From: Methanosarcina sp. UBA293
GTDB taxonomy: Archaea > Halobacteriota > Methanosarcinia > Methanosarcinales > Methanosarcinaceae
NCBI GenBank assembly: GCA_002499445.1
Contig: DALS01000062.1
Span: 1-37,326, forward strand
Length of the DNA: 37,326 bases
Reading direction: 5' to 3'
A program made the translations under genes and the position numbers. How positions within the stretch are numbered: the first letter of the stretch is position 1; each line of letters starts with the position of its first letter. Under the pieces are notes generated by a model. It was not told the origin of the DNA and ran no database searches. It saw only the letters and a program-made list of their open reading frames with translations. Shown here in pieces: positions 17,342-26,218 of the stretch.

Positions 17342-19324
17342 ATGACTGGGGGCAGACTTGGAGCCGATTTTCTTTCAACATACGAAGAAGGAATAAAAAG
17401 AGAGTGGATTATAGGCAATGGACTTGGAGGATATGCTTCTTCTACAGTGATCGGGACAGGAACAAGGACTTACCACGGACTGCTTGTAGCTGCTCCAGAA
17501 AAATCTCCGGGAAGGCTTTTGTTGCTTTCTACCCTGGATGAGGAAATTTCTATCAATGAAGAAATCTATAAACTAGCAACCCATAAATATCCTGAAAAAA
17601 CATCTCCGGAGGGCTTCAATCATCTTTCTGAATTCGTTCGTCACCCATTTCCTCTCTGGATTTATCGGCCCGGGGATTTTACCATAAAGAAAAAAGTCTT
17701 CACGATCCACAATAGTAACACAACCTGTATTCTTTATGACATTACGCCCCAAAGAAAGGGAGCCTTGTTAAAAATTTTTCCTCTTGTAAGCTCAAGAGAT
17801 TTTAACCTAACTGCTCGCGCAGCGTACATTTCCTTCTTCCAAAAAGCTAGTCCTACAGGAGTAGAACTGACAAGCTCTAATGGTTTTACTTTTTCGCTTT
17901 CATCTAATCTCCAGTATCACCCTGATCCTGTGTGGCACTATAACCTGGAGTATGACACTGAGCTGGAACGAGGGCTTAACCACCAGGAAGATAAATTCAA
18001 TCCAGGTTATTTTGAAAGCAAACTTGAACCTGGGACTTCTCGTTTTTTTATCGCGGCTTCTACAGGAGACATTTCTTCTTTGACGCTCGAAAAGGTTGAT
18101 AAACATTATGTAAGGGAAGCAAACCGGCAAAATCTTCTTGCGCTCGATTCAAAGCTTATGGAGCCTTTTGCTCTTAAGCTTCTCAAGGCAACCGACTCTT
18201 TTATAGTGAAAAATCGTAATACAACTGAAAGTACAATTATTGCAGGATATCACTGGTACTCTGACTGGGGAAGAGATACCATGATTTCCCTTCCAGGCTT
18301 GCTTTTAATTCCTTATCGCTTTGAAGAGGCCAGATCTGCTCTCAACAATTTTTCAATATACTGTCGGAGAGGCTTAGTTCCCAATACTTTCCCGGCTTTT
18401 GGAGGAGAGCCGATTTACAACACAGTAGATGCTTCCCTCTGGTTTATTCATGCCCTGGACCGTTATTTTGCATATACAAAAGATTTCCTTTTCCTCTCGG
18501 ATATCTGGGATACGGTAAGCGAGATTATTGATAACTATTGCAATGGCACAGATTTTGGGATCGGAATGGATCCTGACTATCTTATCCGGCAGGGACCTCA
18601 GCTAACCTGGATGGATGCTAAAATCGGGGAATGGGCAGTAACTCCTAGAGCAGGTAAAGCCTGTGAAATTAATGCTCTTTGGTATAACGCCCTGAAAACG
18701 GCTTCTTACCTTGGTACTCTTCTTGGCGAAGATATCTCTTCATTTGAGAGTCTTGCAGCCGGGGTAGTTTCTAATTATGAAAAAACTTTCTGGAACTCGG
18801 AATTGAACTGCCTCTTTGACCTTATATATCATGACGAATATGGAAATGAGGTTAAAGATCCTGCAGTCCGTCCGAATCAAATCTTTGCTGTATCGCTGCC
18901 TTATACCATGCTTTCTCCTGAGAAAGAAAGAGCTATTGTAGACAGAGTTGAGAAAGATCTTCTTACACCTTTTGGACTTAGAACTCTCTCGAAAGATCAT
19001 CCTTTGTATAAAGGACAGTACCATGGAGACGCTATGAACAGAGATACTGCATATCACAACGGGACTGCCTGGCCCTGGCTCCTTGGTGCCTATGTAAAAG
19101 CTTACTTGAAAGTGCATAATAATTCAGAAAGTAGTCTTGAAAATATACGGGCTCTTCTGCGGGGTTTTGATGTGCATCTTGAAACTTCAGCAGGTATAGG
19201 ATCCATTTCTGAAGTGTTCGATGGGGACTATCCTCACGCTCCTGGGGGCTGTATTGCCCAGGCTTGGAGCGTTGCAGAAATCCTCAGGGCATACGTAGAG
19301 GATGTACTTGGGATCAAGCCTTGA
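17342..19324 (+). CDS. Glycogen-debranching-type enzyme (amylo-alpha-1,6-glucosidase, GH133)
   Basis: A 660-residue cytosolic enzyme of the archaeal/bacterial glycogen debranching family, hydrolysing alpha-1,6 branches. The N-terminal beta domain starts with 'EWIIGNGLGGYASSTVIGTG' and 'TRTYHGLLVAAP'. The C-terminal (alpha/alpha)6 barrel shows 'AGYHWYSDWGRDTMISLPGL', 'NTFPAFGGEPIYNTVDASLW', 'WMDAKIGEWAVTPRAGKACE', and 'DTAYHNGTAWPWLLGAYVKA', all family signatures with conserved acidic residues. Full length. The ATG at 17342 has no Shine-Dalgarno, but a TATA box stands about 80 bases upstream. A GH130 gene follows 106 bp downstream and is probably cotranscribed. Substrate is glycogen or another branched alpha-glucan. 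Confidence 0.9.
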   Translation: MTGGRLGADFLSTYEEGIKREWIIGNGLGGYASSTVIGTGTRTYHGLLVAAPEKSPGRLLLLSTLDEEISINEEIYKLATHKYPEKTSPEGFNHLSEFVRHPFPLWIYRPGDFTIKKKVFTIHNSNTTCILYDITPQRKGALLKIFPLVSSRDFNLTARAAYISFFQKASPTGVELTSSNGFTFSLSSNLQYHPDPVWHYNLEYDTELERGLNHQEDKFNPGYFESKLEPGTSRFFIAASTGDISSLTLEKVDKHYVREANRQNLLALDSKLMEPFALKLLKATDSFIVKNRNTTESTIIAGYHWYSDWGRDTMISLPGLLLIPYRFEEARSALNNFSIYCRRGLVPNTFPAFGGEPIYNTVDASLWFIHALDRYFAYTKDFLFLSDIWDTVSEIIDNYCNGTDFGIGMDPDYLIRQGPQLTWMDAKIGEWAVTPRAGKACEINALWYNALKTASYLGTLLGEDISSFESLAAGVVSNYEKTFWNSELNCLFDLIYHDEYGNEVKDPAVRPNQIFAVSLPYTMLSPEKERAIVDRVEKDLLTPFGLRTLSKDHPLYKGQYHGDAMNRDTAYHNGTAWPWLLGAYVKAYLKVHNNSESSLENIRALLRGFDVHLETSAGIGSISEVFDGDYPHAPGGCIAQAWSVAEILRAYVEDVLGIKP

Positions 19325-19430
19325 GAAAGAAATCCGATAAGGGAATAGGGGAAATAGTGATCTGAAGGGATATGGAAACAATATCCTGAAATGAATGGGG
19401 GTATTATCCGAAAGAGAATAGGGGAATAAT

Positions 19431-20456
19431 ATGAGCTGGAAAGACCATGGGGAGTTATTTGTAAGGTACAGAAAAAATCCTATACTCACTGTTGATATCT
19501 GGCCATATCGTGCGCACACAGTGTTTAATCCTGCAGCCGCCATAATAGATGGTATAACCCTGTTACTTGTACGTGTTGAAGATCACAGGGGCTTTTCTCA
19601 TTTTACAGTAGCTAGGAGTAAAAACGGAATCAATGATTGGGAAATTGACAGTAAGCCAACGTTTTTTCCAGATCCTATAAACTATCCTGAAGAGATGTAT
19701 GGAGTTGAAGATCCGCGCATAACTTACATCGATGAGCTGGAAAAATGGGCTATAGTATACGTAGCTTATTCGGATTCAGGCCCTTTACCAGCTCTTGCCT
19801 TTACAGAAGATTTCCGTTATTTTGATCGAGTTGGACCTATAATGCCTCCTGATAATAAGGACGCTGCTGTTTTTCCTGTAAGGTTTAATGGCAAATGGGC
19901 AATGCTACACAGACCCGCACCTACTATTCATACTTTGAAGGCGAATATCTGGATCTCCTTCTCTTCTGATATGAAGTCCTGGGAAAAACCCGAAGTTCTC
20001 CTGTATGCCAGGGAAGGCGGATGGTGGGATGCTTACAAAATCGGTTTATCCCCGCAACCCCTCCGTACCCCCGAAGGATGGTTAATAATGTACCATGGAG
20101 TACGACAGACGACTCCTAAGATAAGTTATAGACTTGGTTTGGCTCTCCTTGATCTTGAGGATCCCAAGAAAGTGCTCCGCAGGTCGGAAGGCTGGGTTTT
20201 CGGGCCGCGTGAGCCGTATGAACGCAGTGGAGATGTCAATGATGTTGTTTTTCCCTGCGGATGGGTTCTGGTGGGCGATGAACTTCGAATTTATTATGGA
20301 GGCGCCGATACCTCGGTATCAATGGCCAGCGCAAAAATGAGCGATATCATGGAATTTATCCGTACATGTCCTGAAAAACAGTGTCCTGAAGAATACTGTA
20401 GATGGTTTGAAGGAAACAGAAGAAGGTCTACTGGTTCAAGAAAAGGGTATGTATAA
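19431..20456 (+). CDS. GH130 family glycoside hydrolase/phosphorylase
   Basis: A 341-residue five-bladed beta-propeller enzyme of GH130, a family mostly of beta-mannoside phosphorylases or hydrolases. Signatures: 'NPAAAIIDGITLLLVRVEDH' near residue 33, 'YGVEDPRITYI' (the Asp is the family's proton donor), 'DAAVFPVRFNGKWAMLHRP', 'WWDAYKIGLSPQP', 'GWLIMYHGV' and 'DVNDVVFPCGWV'. AGGGGAATAAT precedes the ATG. It follows the debranching enzyme; a direct duplication of the segment TCCGA..AGGGGAA occurs in the intergenic spacer (about 19333-19353 and 19407-19426) so the ribosome-site region seems to have been copied. Whether it acts on mannosides or on another glycan cannot be judged from sequence. 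Confidence 0.88.
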   Translation: MSWKDHGELFVRYRKNPILTVDIWPYRAHTVFNPAAAIIDGITLLLVRVEDHRGFSHFTVARSKNGINDWEIDSKPTFFPDPINYPEEMYGVEDPRITYIDELEKWAIVYVAYSDSGPLPALAFTEDFRYFDRVGPIMPPDNKDAAVFPVRFNGKWAMLHRPAPTIHTLKANIWISFSSDMKSWEKPEVLLYAREGGWWDAYKIGLSPQPLRTPEGWLIMYHGVRQTTPKISYRLGLALLDLEDPKKVLRRSEGWVFGPREPYERSGDVNDVVFPCGWVLVGDELRIYYGGADTSVSMASAKMSDIMEFIRTCPEKQCPEEYCRWFEGNRRRSTGSRKGYV

Positions 20457-20634
20457 ACCGGGTAATGGAATTATTTCCCGAAGATCTTTAAAAGGCTCCC
20501 ACATAGTTTCTTGGCTTGAAATTAATTATTTTTGATAAGTTAGAGATCGAATATGGGCATAGATATAATTATAGATACTGGCATAGTCGGAAGAGAGGTA
20601 AATCTTATTATCGATTGAGGAAAATAATAATATA

Positions 20635-21129
20635 ATGGATGGAAGGGGAGTAGAAAGAGGACCTCTGCAACTGGATATAGGCGTGGTTGTATCAAGTGTT
20701 GGGGGAAACTCAAGTCAAGAAAAAAATCAACTTCATGGCCTTTTTTCCTTATTTGGCATCGATTTTGGACTTTATATTGGACCATCTTATAATCCTTTTC
20801 GGACTATAGGACCTAGTGTCGGGATTGGTCTGGTCATAGGATCTAATGGTTTTCTGGCTGCAAAATTAGGAGTCCATTTCAGAAGAACATTTGGTTTAGC
20901 CATGCTAATTCCTATAGTTCCTATTTATGGGGCTACCGGAGCGAGTCTTATAGCGGCGTTACCTCTTCCAGAAGGAGCTAAGGCTGCAGCAACTATTCCA
21001 TTACTATTTATTCCAGCGGCTTTCGTATATCAGGAAAACCTCAAAAAACTACGTAAATGTGGAACAGAAGCTTTAGTGAAATTGTCTTCGCGCCTAATTA
21101 GGCACGAAAGATCAGGGGCTTCGAGGTAA
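20635..21129 (+). CDS. Hypothetical glycine-rich hydrophobic protein
   Basis: A 164-residue protein I do not recognise. It has a polar N-terminus, a long Gly/Ile-rich segment ('GLYIGPSYNPFRTIGPSVGI', 'GLVIGSNGFLAAKLGVHFRR'), a strongly hydrophobic stretch at about residues 85-135 that could span the membrane once or twice, and a basic C-terminus. GAGG lies 14 bases before the ATG, which is far. After its stop, another frame at 21120-21231 stays open and reads 'EEIALDRITGLADLDGLDVT' 'DEINRLHGG', which resembles a short helical C-terminal tail; a frameshift in the 3' end of this gene is possible. PrsW follows 93 bp later, same strand. Confidence 0.5.
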   Translation: MDGRGVERGPLQLDIGVVVSSVGGNSSQEKNQLHGLFSLFGIDFGLYIGPSYNPFRTIGPSVGIGLVIGSNGFLAAKLGVHFRRTFGLAMLIPIVPIYGATGASLIAALPLPEGAKAAATIPLLFIPAAFVYQENLKKLRKCGTEALVKLSSRLIRHERSGASR

Positions 21130-21222
21130 TGAAGAAATCGCACTCGACAGGATAACAGGTCTAGCAGATCTTGACGGGCTTGACGTTACAGATGAAATTA
21201 ACAGATTGCATGGGGGAAAATT

Positions 21223-22071
21223 ATGGACAGCGTGACAGGAATTCAGCCCCCTGAGCCGGTAGTCCGGCGGAATAGCTGGCTAAAAGTTTTATCCACTGCA
21301 GCAATTTTCTATACTCTCTTGCTGGTAGCCTTGCTGTTGACGGACAACTCAAACCTGTTCCCCAGCCTGGTGATGGTCGGAAGCTTTATGGTTCCGGTTG
21401 CTTACGTGGCGTTTTTTTACGAGCGCAGGCATCTTAGCCTCCTGACAATGCCGACAATTTCTATGACTTTTGTATATGGCGGACTGCTGGGTATCATTGC
21501 TGCTGCCCTTCTAGAGCCATTTTTTATCAGCCAGTTGAATCTTGGGGCAATTTTAAGAATAGGATTCATCGAAGAGTTTGCCAAAATCCTTGGAGTCCTG
21601 GTAATTGCACGCAGCAGGCGGCATGACTCAGAAATGGACGGGTTGATTTTGGGTGCGGCAGCAGGAATGGGATTTGCTGCTCTAGAAAGTAGCGGCTACG
21701 CCTTTACCATCTTCCTGAAAAGCCATGGGAGTGTTTCGATAGTAGTGGTAGTAACCTTGATCCGAGGCTTGCTTTCCCCCTTGGGGCATGGTACCTGGAC
21801 AGCAATTTTAGCCAGCGTGCTATTTCGTGAAAGCAGGAATGGCCACTTTCGCATTAACCTGCAAGTAATTGAGGCTTACCTGCTCGTTTCCATTCTACAC
21901 GCTTTGTGGGATGGGATGGCCCTGGTTCTTACTACTGTCTTTAACCTGGGGTTAGGCGTGCTTATTAGCGATGGTGTGATCGGTATTGTTGGATTGGCAG
22001 TTTTATGGCTACGTTGGCAAGAAGCGGTCAGGTTACAAACCGTTTTACCTCCAGAAACCGAAGACATATAA
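21223..22071 (+). CDS. PrsW family intramembrane metalloprotease
   Basis: A 282-residue polytopic membrane protein of the PrsW family (related to type II CAAX proteases), which in bacteria cleaves anti-sigma factors; the target in archaea is unknown. Motifs: 'RIGFIEEFAKILGVLV' (E-E-x-x-K, catalytic), 'DGLILGAAAGMGFAALES' (E), 'GLLSPLGHGTWTAI' (His) and 'LHALWDGMAL' (His). About eight membrane helices. The start ATG follows GGGGGAAAATT. It may be cotranscribed with the unknown hydrophobic protein upstream. No sigma/anti-sigma system exists in archaea, so the substrate must differ. Confidence 0.88.
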   Translation: MDSVTGIQPPEPVVRRNSWLKVLSTAAIFYTLLLVALLLTDNSNLFPSLVMVGSFMVPVAYVAFFYERRHLSLLTMPTISMTFVYGGLLGIIAAALLEPFFISQLNLGAILRIGFIEEFAKILGVLVIARSRRHDSEMDGLILGAAAGMGFAALESSGYAFTIFLKSHGSVSIVVVVTLIRGLLSPLGHGTWTAILASVLFRESRNGHFRINLQVIEAYLLVSILHALWDGMALVLTTVFNLGLGVLISDGVIGIVGLAVLWLRWQEAVRLQTVLPPETEDI

Positions 22072-22175
22072 CGCCTAAAAAGAGTTCTAGACATAATTTG
22101 AACCCTGGACCGAGTTTTTCCAAGAAATTTGATAAAAGAAATATCTGAAAAAGAGATTAAACGAAAAATAAAAGC

Positions 22176-22364
22176 TTAATTTGCAAGAATGAGAGCTTCT
22201 CCGCGTGAGAAGTTGATTTCCTTGATTGAGCCTCCGACCGTCATTTTATCACCAAGAATTCCGGTAAGCTGGATTGAATCACCTTCAACCAGAATCTTTG
22301 CTACGGAGTCCATTATTCTCTCACGATTATCTCCGCGAATTAAAAAAACGTTAATTTCACACAT
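22176..22364 (-). CDS. CooT-like nickel-binding protein
   Basis: A 62-residue protein matching the CooT family: it starts 'MCEINVFLIRGDNRERIMDS', followed by 'VAKILVEGDSIQLTGILGDK' and 'GSIKEINFSRGEALIL', the all-beta fold with conserved Cys2 that binds Ni in CooT. In Rhodospirillum, CooT helps Ni insertion into CO dehydrogenase; in a methanogen the client could be CODH/ACS, but no CODH gene is nearby. The start ATG has GGGAGAG nine bases upstream. Single gene, convergent with prsW. Confidence 0.8.
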   Translation of the reverse strand: MCEINVFLIRGDNRERIMDSVAKILVEGDSIQLTGILGDKMTVGGSIKEINFSRGEALILAN

Positions 22365-22534
22365 TTTTTCATCTCTCCCAATAATTCATTCTAATTATTC
22401 AGTTTTTGTTCTTATTCAATATAAATTGTGTTCTATGCTTAAAATATAGCGTTTTTTACTATATGACTAAATTGCTTTTACGCTATCTATGGCCAAAAGC
22501 TATAACAATAATCTCCTGTAACCGTAAAATTATA

Positions 22535-22636
22535 ATAATAACCCTTATCTACAAGTCCTAGCTTCTTGATTTCCGTAACTATAAACTTATGTAACTATAA
22601 ACTTATAATAGCCCTTATCTATAGCTCTAGCTCTTT
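22535..22636. repeat. Nested direct repeats upstream of the cooT-like gene
   Basis: A perfect 16-bp tandem duplication (GTAACTATAAACTTAT, 22575-22590 and 22591-22606) lies between two copies of a longer imperfect motif ATAATARCCCTTATCTA..CTAGCT (about 22535 and 22606). The 320-bp gap 22365-22683 holds no other feature I can support. Confidence 0.85.
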
Positions 22637-22683
22637 GTGAGCCTTATCAATAAAAAGCTTCCGAAAATCTCTCCAATGAAAGT

Positions 22684-23565
22684 TCAGGGATAGTTCATTA
22701 GTTTTGCGACAGCTAAGCCCTGCTCAAGTCCAAGGTCTTCAGCCACACATTCACATTTTGTAAGTAGCATATATGCAATAGGCCCGAAATTATGTTCTGA
22801 GAGAGTCTCGTAATTGGCCATACCTTTGCTGATAATAAGAGTTGCATCCTTCATGGCTTTAAGCAGTTCAGCTGGAGCTTCCTCGGTCAGGACGCCTACA
22901 GCATTTGAGCCAGTAGTCAGGATACTGTCAACTTTTTTGTCGATTTCAAACTCTTCTATCTCTTCTAGAGTAACATCTGTGAGAATCGGACCACCCCTGA
23001 CTACAAGTGTAATCTTTCCACCGAGTTTTTTGATGACATCAAAAACAAACACGTCAAAGAGAATCTCCCCGCAATTGTCGGCAATATAAACAACATCCTG
23101 CAGGAGCCCGAGCATTTTAGGAGTATCGTCCACATCAAGCCCGTGTTCAAAATATTCAAGAAAAGCAGCTTCGAACTTATCTTCACTGGCATCAAAACCC
23201 ATAATTCCAAAATCAAAATAATTTGCAACCACAGATGCCAGCACTGCCCTCCTGAAAAGTTCCCTGTCATCAGGCGAATTTTCATAAATTTTCTCTTTTG
23301 CCACTGGCAAGACTTTCAATGCAGCCTGGTTGATAAGCTTCTTTGTTACTTCATAAGGATCATTGTCTTCCAGAACTTCATAGCATCTTCTGTGAACTTT
23401 GGTGGCAATAGAAGCGGATATCGCTTCAGGGTCATAATGTTTACTCATAACTTCAAGACATTCTTGGATAGTCTTGCTTATAAGATCCTCATCGTCAGTA
23501 GAAAGTTTAGACTGAAAGTGCACTCGTGAAAGCAGGCAATAGGTACAGCGTGGGTTCATTTTCAT
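22684..23565 (-). CDS. DUF89/ARMT1-like metal-dependent phosphatase
   Basis: A 293-residue member of the DUF89 damage-control phosphatase family, metal-dependent enzymes thought to remove toxic phosphorylated metabolites. The archaeal subfamily starts with a Cys motif, here 'MNPRCTYCLLSRVHFQ'. The phosphatase core shows 'DVVYIADNCGEILFDVFV' (metal Asp and Asn), 'VVRGGPILTDVTLEE' and 'LIISKGMANYETLSE' (Lys, Asn). Full length for the archaeal form. AGGAAATG stands ahead of the ATG. Substrate unknown. Runs alone on the minus strand, divergent from the exported phosphatase-like gene. Confidence 0.88.
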   Translation of the reverse strand: MKMNPRCTYCLLSRVHFQSKLSTDDEDLISKTIQECLEVMSKHYDPEAISASIATKVHRRCYEVLEDNDPYEVTKKLINQAALKVLPVAKEKIYENSPDDRELFRRAVLASVVANYFDFGIMGFDASEDKFEAAFLEYFEHGLDVDDTPKMLGLLQDVVYIADNCGEILFDVFVFDVIKKLGGKITLVVRGGPILTDVTLEEIEEFEIDKKVDSILTTGSNAVGVLTEEAPAELLKAMKDATLIISKGMANYETLSEHNFGPIAYMLLTKCECVAEDLGLEQGLAVAKLMNYP

Positions 23566-23863
23566 AGAAACATTTCCTGTTTTTTGATCCGGAAATAGGT
23601 TTTACCAGAATGTTATAGATATTTGCGGCAAACGTGATAAGAGTTTACTCTTCCTGATAGAAAGGGTATTTAAAAAGGTAACTGAAACAGCAAGATAATT
23701 GAAAGATAACAGAAAGATATGAAATGAGGCAGCAAAATAAGACTGAAACAGCAAGACATAAAACTTCAGCCATATATGAGTAAAAAGATAAAACAGGATA
23801 GTTTTGTAGTAAACTTACCCTCTGAAGATAAATTCTTTATAGGTTGATGTAAAATAATTTACA

Positions 23864-25393
23864 ATGATCTCGACAGCCAGAGAATCCAAGTCTTTACCAT
23901 TTTTATTTCTTCTTGCTGTACTTTTTTTATTTTTTATTTTTCCAATATCTGCTTCTGCACTGACCGAAGTGGAGGTAAATCCTGTCAATACTCCCCAGGG
24001 CGCAGTCGTACTGATTGTAGACGGGCTGAGCGCGCCTTTTATTTATCCTGAGCTTACGCCGTACTCACTTGACGGTGCAATCCTTAAAAAAGCCGAACTT
24101 GAAAATCTACCAAAAATAAGTAAAGAGAGTGCCAGGATTCTGGAACTCCGTGCCCCTCAAACCTTTACTGAAGGAGGACATTCAGTCCTTGTTACCGGGA
24201 ATCCGGGTGCAAACAGTGAGCTTGTAAGTTTCAAAGACGCAACCATTTTTGATATTCTACACAGGGAAGGCTATCTTTGTATTGGGGTTATGCAAAGAGG
24301 GGATTCCTGGTCAATCTGCGCCGAGCAGGATGTTATTCTCAGGGATAAAAATAACTCGATAAAAAATATTGAAATGGTGATTGAGCAACCTGACCCTTTC
24401 CCTGGCGTTCCTGAGGTGCCTGAAGGGCTTTTGCAGGTCCTGGAAAGGGCTGCTGCTAAAGCTCCCGGATATGTCACATCAAAAGAAACCCGGGAAAAAC
24501 ACAGTGGGTACAACAAGTGGGGAATCGATACTGCCTGTGATATCGTTGAGTTTATGTCCAGAAACAGTCCTGAGCAGAAATACCTGCTCACCATAAATGT
24601 AGGGGCTGTGGATATGAGCGGGCACTACAGGAATAACTATGGGTACATAGATTGTATCGAATGTCTTGATTATGAATTACCCCAGCTCTATGAGCTCTGT
24701 AAAAAGAATAACATTGCCTTTGTCCTGACAGCCGACCACGGGATGTGCTTTTCTAAAGCTGACTCCAAAGGAGGCCACCAATCCAAAAAATTCTCTGTCA
24801 CCGAAGAAACACAGCTCGTTCCTCTTATAGTACATGCTCAGGACGTTAAGAAAGAAATTCTCAGAGGAAGACACTGCCAGGAAGACTTCGCACCAACATT
24901 GCTTGGGATTCTTGATATTCCTGACAGGCCTAGGTTTGTAGAAGGAAAGCAAATCCTCCTGACACATCATGTAAACCTGAAGGTAAAACTTCCGGAAGAA
25001 GGCTCTGTGGAACTCAGGAAAGACGGAAAGGTTATAGCCTCACTGAATAACGATGATCAGTTCCTCTTCCTGGGGCTTGAACCGGGAAATGCCTATACGG
25101 TAAGGGCTGCTCTTGACTCCGAAAACAGCCTTGAAAAACAGGAAAAAAAGCTCACTCTTGAAACCGATTTGGTAGTAGGATTTATAGAAAAAGGACAAAG
25201 AATCAAAGAAAAAAGTGAAGAAAATGTAGAATCAGACAGAAGTTCTGAAAAAAGCTCTATTTCTGCGGCAAGTATTTTGAAAGGGAACTCCGGAGATTCT
25301 AATTCAGACCTAAAGCGTTTGACAGGGTATTTTGTAATTGGAGTAGTCAATCTAGCAGGGCTCTTGATTATTGCAAAGATTCTGAAAAACTGA
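23864..25393 (+). CDS. Exported, membrane-anchored alkaline-phosphatase-superfamily protein
   Basis: A 509-residue protein with an N-terminal signal peptide (basic start, hydrophobic 'FLFLLAVLFLFFIFPISASA'), a catalytic domain of the alkaline phosphatase/sulfatase/phosphoglycerate-mutase superfamily, a beta-rich segment after residue ~370, a charged Ser/Glu-rich linker (about 440-480) and a C-terminal helix 'GYFVIGVVNLAGLLIIAKIL'. Metal-binding motifs are 'VVLIVDGLSAPF', 'FTEGGHSVLVTG', 'TINVGAVDMSGHY', 'FVLTADHGMCFSK' and 'GGHQSKKF'. It lacks the C-x-P-x-R sulfatase motif, so it is not a target of the local maturase. Substrate unknown; the active site would face outside. Confidence 0.82.
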   Translation: MISTARESKSLPFLFLLAVLFLFFIFPISASALTEVEVNPVNTPQGAVVLIVDGLSAPFIYPELTPYSLDGAILKKAELENLPKISKESARILELRAPQTFTEGGHSVLVTGNPGANSELVSFKDATIFDILHREGYLCIGVMQRGDSWSICAEQDVILRDKNNSIKNIEMVIEQPDPFPGVPEVPEGLLQVLERAAAKAPGYVTSKETREKHSGYNKWGIDTACDIVEFMSRNSPEQKYLLTINVGAVDMSGHYRNNYGYIDCIECLDYELPQLYELCKKNNIAFVLTADHGMCFSKADSKGGHQSKKFSVTEETQLVPLIVHAQDVKKEILRGRHCQEDFAPTLLGILDIPDRPRFVEGKQILLTHHVNLKVKLPEEGSVELRKDGKVIASLNNDDQFLFLGLEPGNAYTVRAALDSENSLEKQEKKLTLETDLVVGFIEKGQRIKEKSEENVESDRSSEKSSISAASILKGNSGDSNSDLKRLTGYFVIGVVNLAGLLIIAKILKN

Positions 25394-25542
25394 GGAATTC
25401 AAGAAGAGGAATAAGAGTCTAATGATCTAATTGAAGGATCTAATGATCTAATCGATCTAAGGAATAATGAGAATCTAATGGAAATAATGAATCCTAAAGG
25501 AAACAAAGAATTTAATGAGAAATAAAAAATCTAATGAAAACA

Positions 25543-25818
25543 TTATAAATCATATACGTTTCCAAGAGCTTCTCTGAAAGTTATATCAACATCTTCTACA
25601 TGGGCAAACATGGGTCCTTTCTTGAGTTCATTTATATAGAGCTCCACAGCTTCAGGTCTTCCTTCGGCAATGACAAAAACCCTTCCGTCCCTTAAATTTA
25701 TGGGATTGGAATCTATACCTAGACGCTCGGCGGCATTTCTTGCAAATCTTCGAAAGCCTACGCCCTGCACCCTTCCTGATACAAGGATTTCCGCCCGCAC
25801 AAATTCTCCAGAGGTCAC
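25543..25818 (-). CDS. acyP: Acylphosphatase
   Basis: A 91-residue acylphosphatase that hydrolyses carboxyl-phosphate bonds such as acetyl phosphate or 1,3-bisphosphoglycerate. The loop motif is 'SGRVQGVGFRRFARNAAERL' with the catalytic Arg in GVGFR, and the catalytic Asn is in 'INLRDGRVFVIAEG'. The start is a GTG at 25818 with no Shine-Dalgarno. A TATA box only ~25-30 bases upstream suggests that transcription begins at or next to the GTG, that is, a leaderless mRNA. Single gene. The spacer 25394-25542 after the upstream gene holds short ATCTAATG repeats. Confidence 0.9.
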   Translation of the reverse strand: MTSGEFVRAEILVSGRVQGVGFRRFARNAAERLGIDSNPINLRDGRVFVIAEGRPEAVELYINELKKGPMFAHVEDVDITFREALGNVYDL

Positions 25819-25822
25819 AAGT

Positions 25823-25852
25823 GGCTATTTCGAATAGCCCTAATATATATTT
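25823..25852 (-). promoter_or_regulatory. Promoter and palindromic operator of acylphosphatase
   Basis: GGCTATT-TCG-AATAGCC (25823-25839) is a perfect 7+7 palindrome lying between a TATA stretch (TAATATATATTTA, about 25841-25853) and the GTG start at 25818. The position covers the expected transcription start and would suit a repressor. Confidence 0.55.
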
Positions 25853-26048
25853 ATGGTCATTTTTGCTGATGAGGCTTGATGGAAAGTGATCTTTTGGATA
25901 AATATTGGACGACCCAAATTTGCAAGATAATAAACAAGATAAAAAACTTCATATCAGGCAAGAATTACCTGATAACATTCAAAAAGCTGTCTTTACCCAC
26001 TCTTTTTGCAAAAAGGTTGAGCATAAACCTTTTACGTATGATTGTCGC

Positions 26049-26215
26049 GTTTTTGATCAAACTTTTTTTGAAAAAGTTTGCGGTCAAGCCTTTTCCCAAA
26101 AAGGTTGTGATCACGCCGTTTCCAGGGTTTTGATCAAACTTTTCTCAAAAGTTTGTGAGCAAGCGTTTTTTGAAAAAGTTTGCGGTCAAGCTTTTTTTAA
26201 AAAGGTTGGTTTTCG
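26049..26215 (+). repeat. AT-rich hairpin repeat array
   Basis: Related copies of a motif GATCAAACTTTTT..AAAAAGTTTGCGGTCAAGC. Two copies fold perfectly: AAACTTTTT-TTG-AAAAAGTTT (26059-26079) and AAACTTTT-CTC-AAAAGTTT (26136-26154). A further half-copy is at 26166-26191, and weaker relatives reach back to about 25975. Similar repeats are, to my knowledge, common between Methanosarcina genes. Open frames through it are low-complexity by-products. Confidence 0.85.
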
Positions 26216-26218
26216 GGT

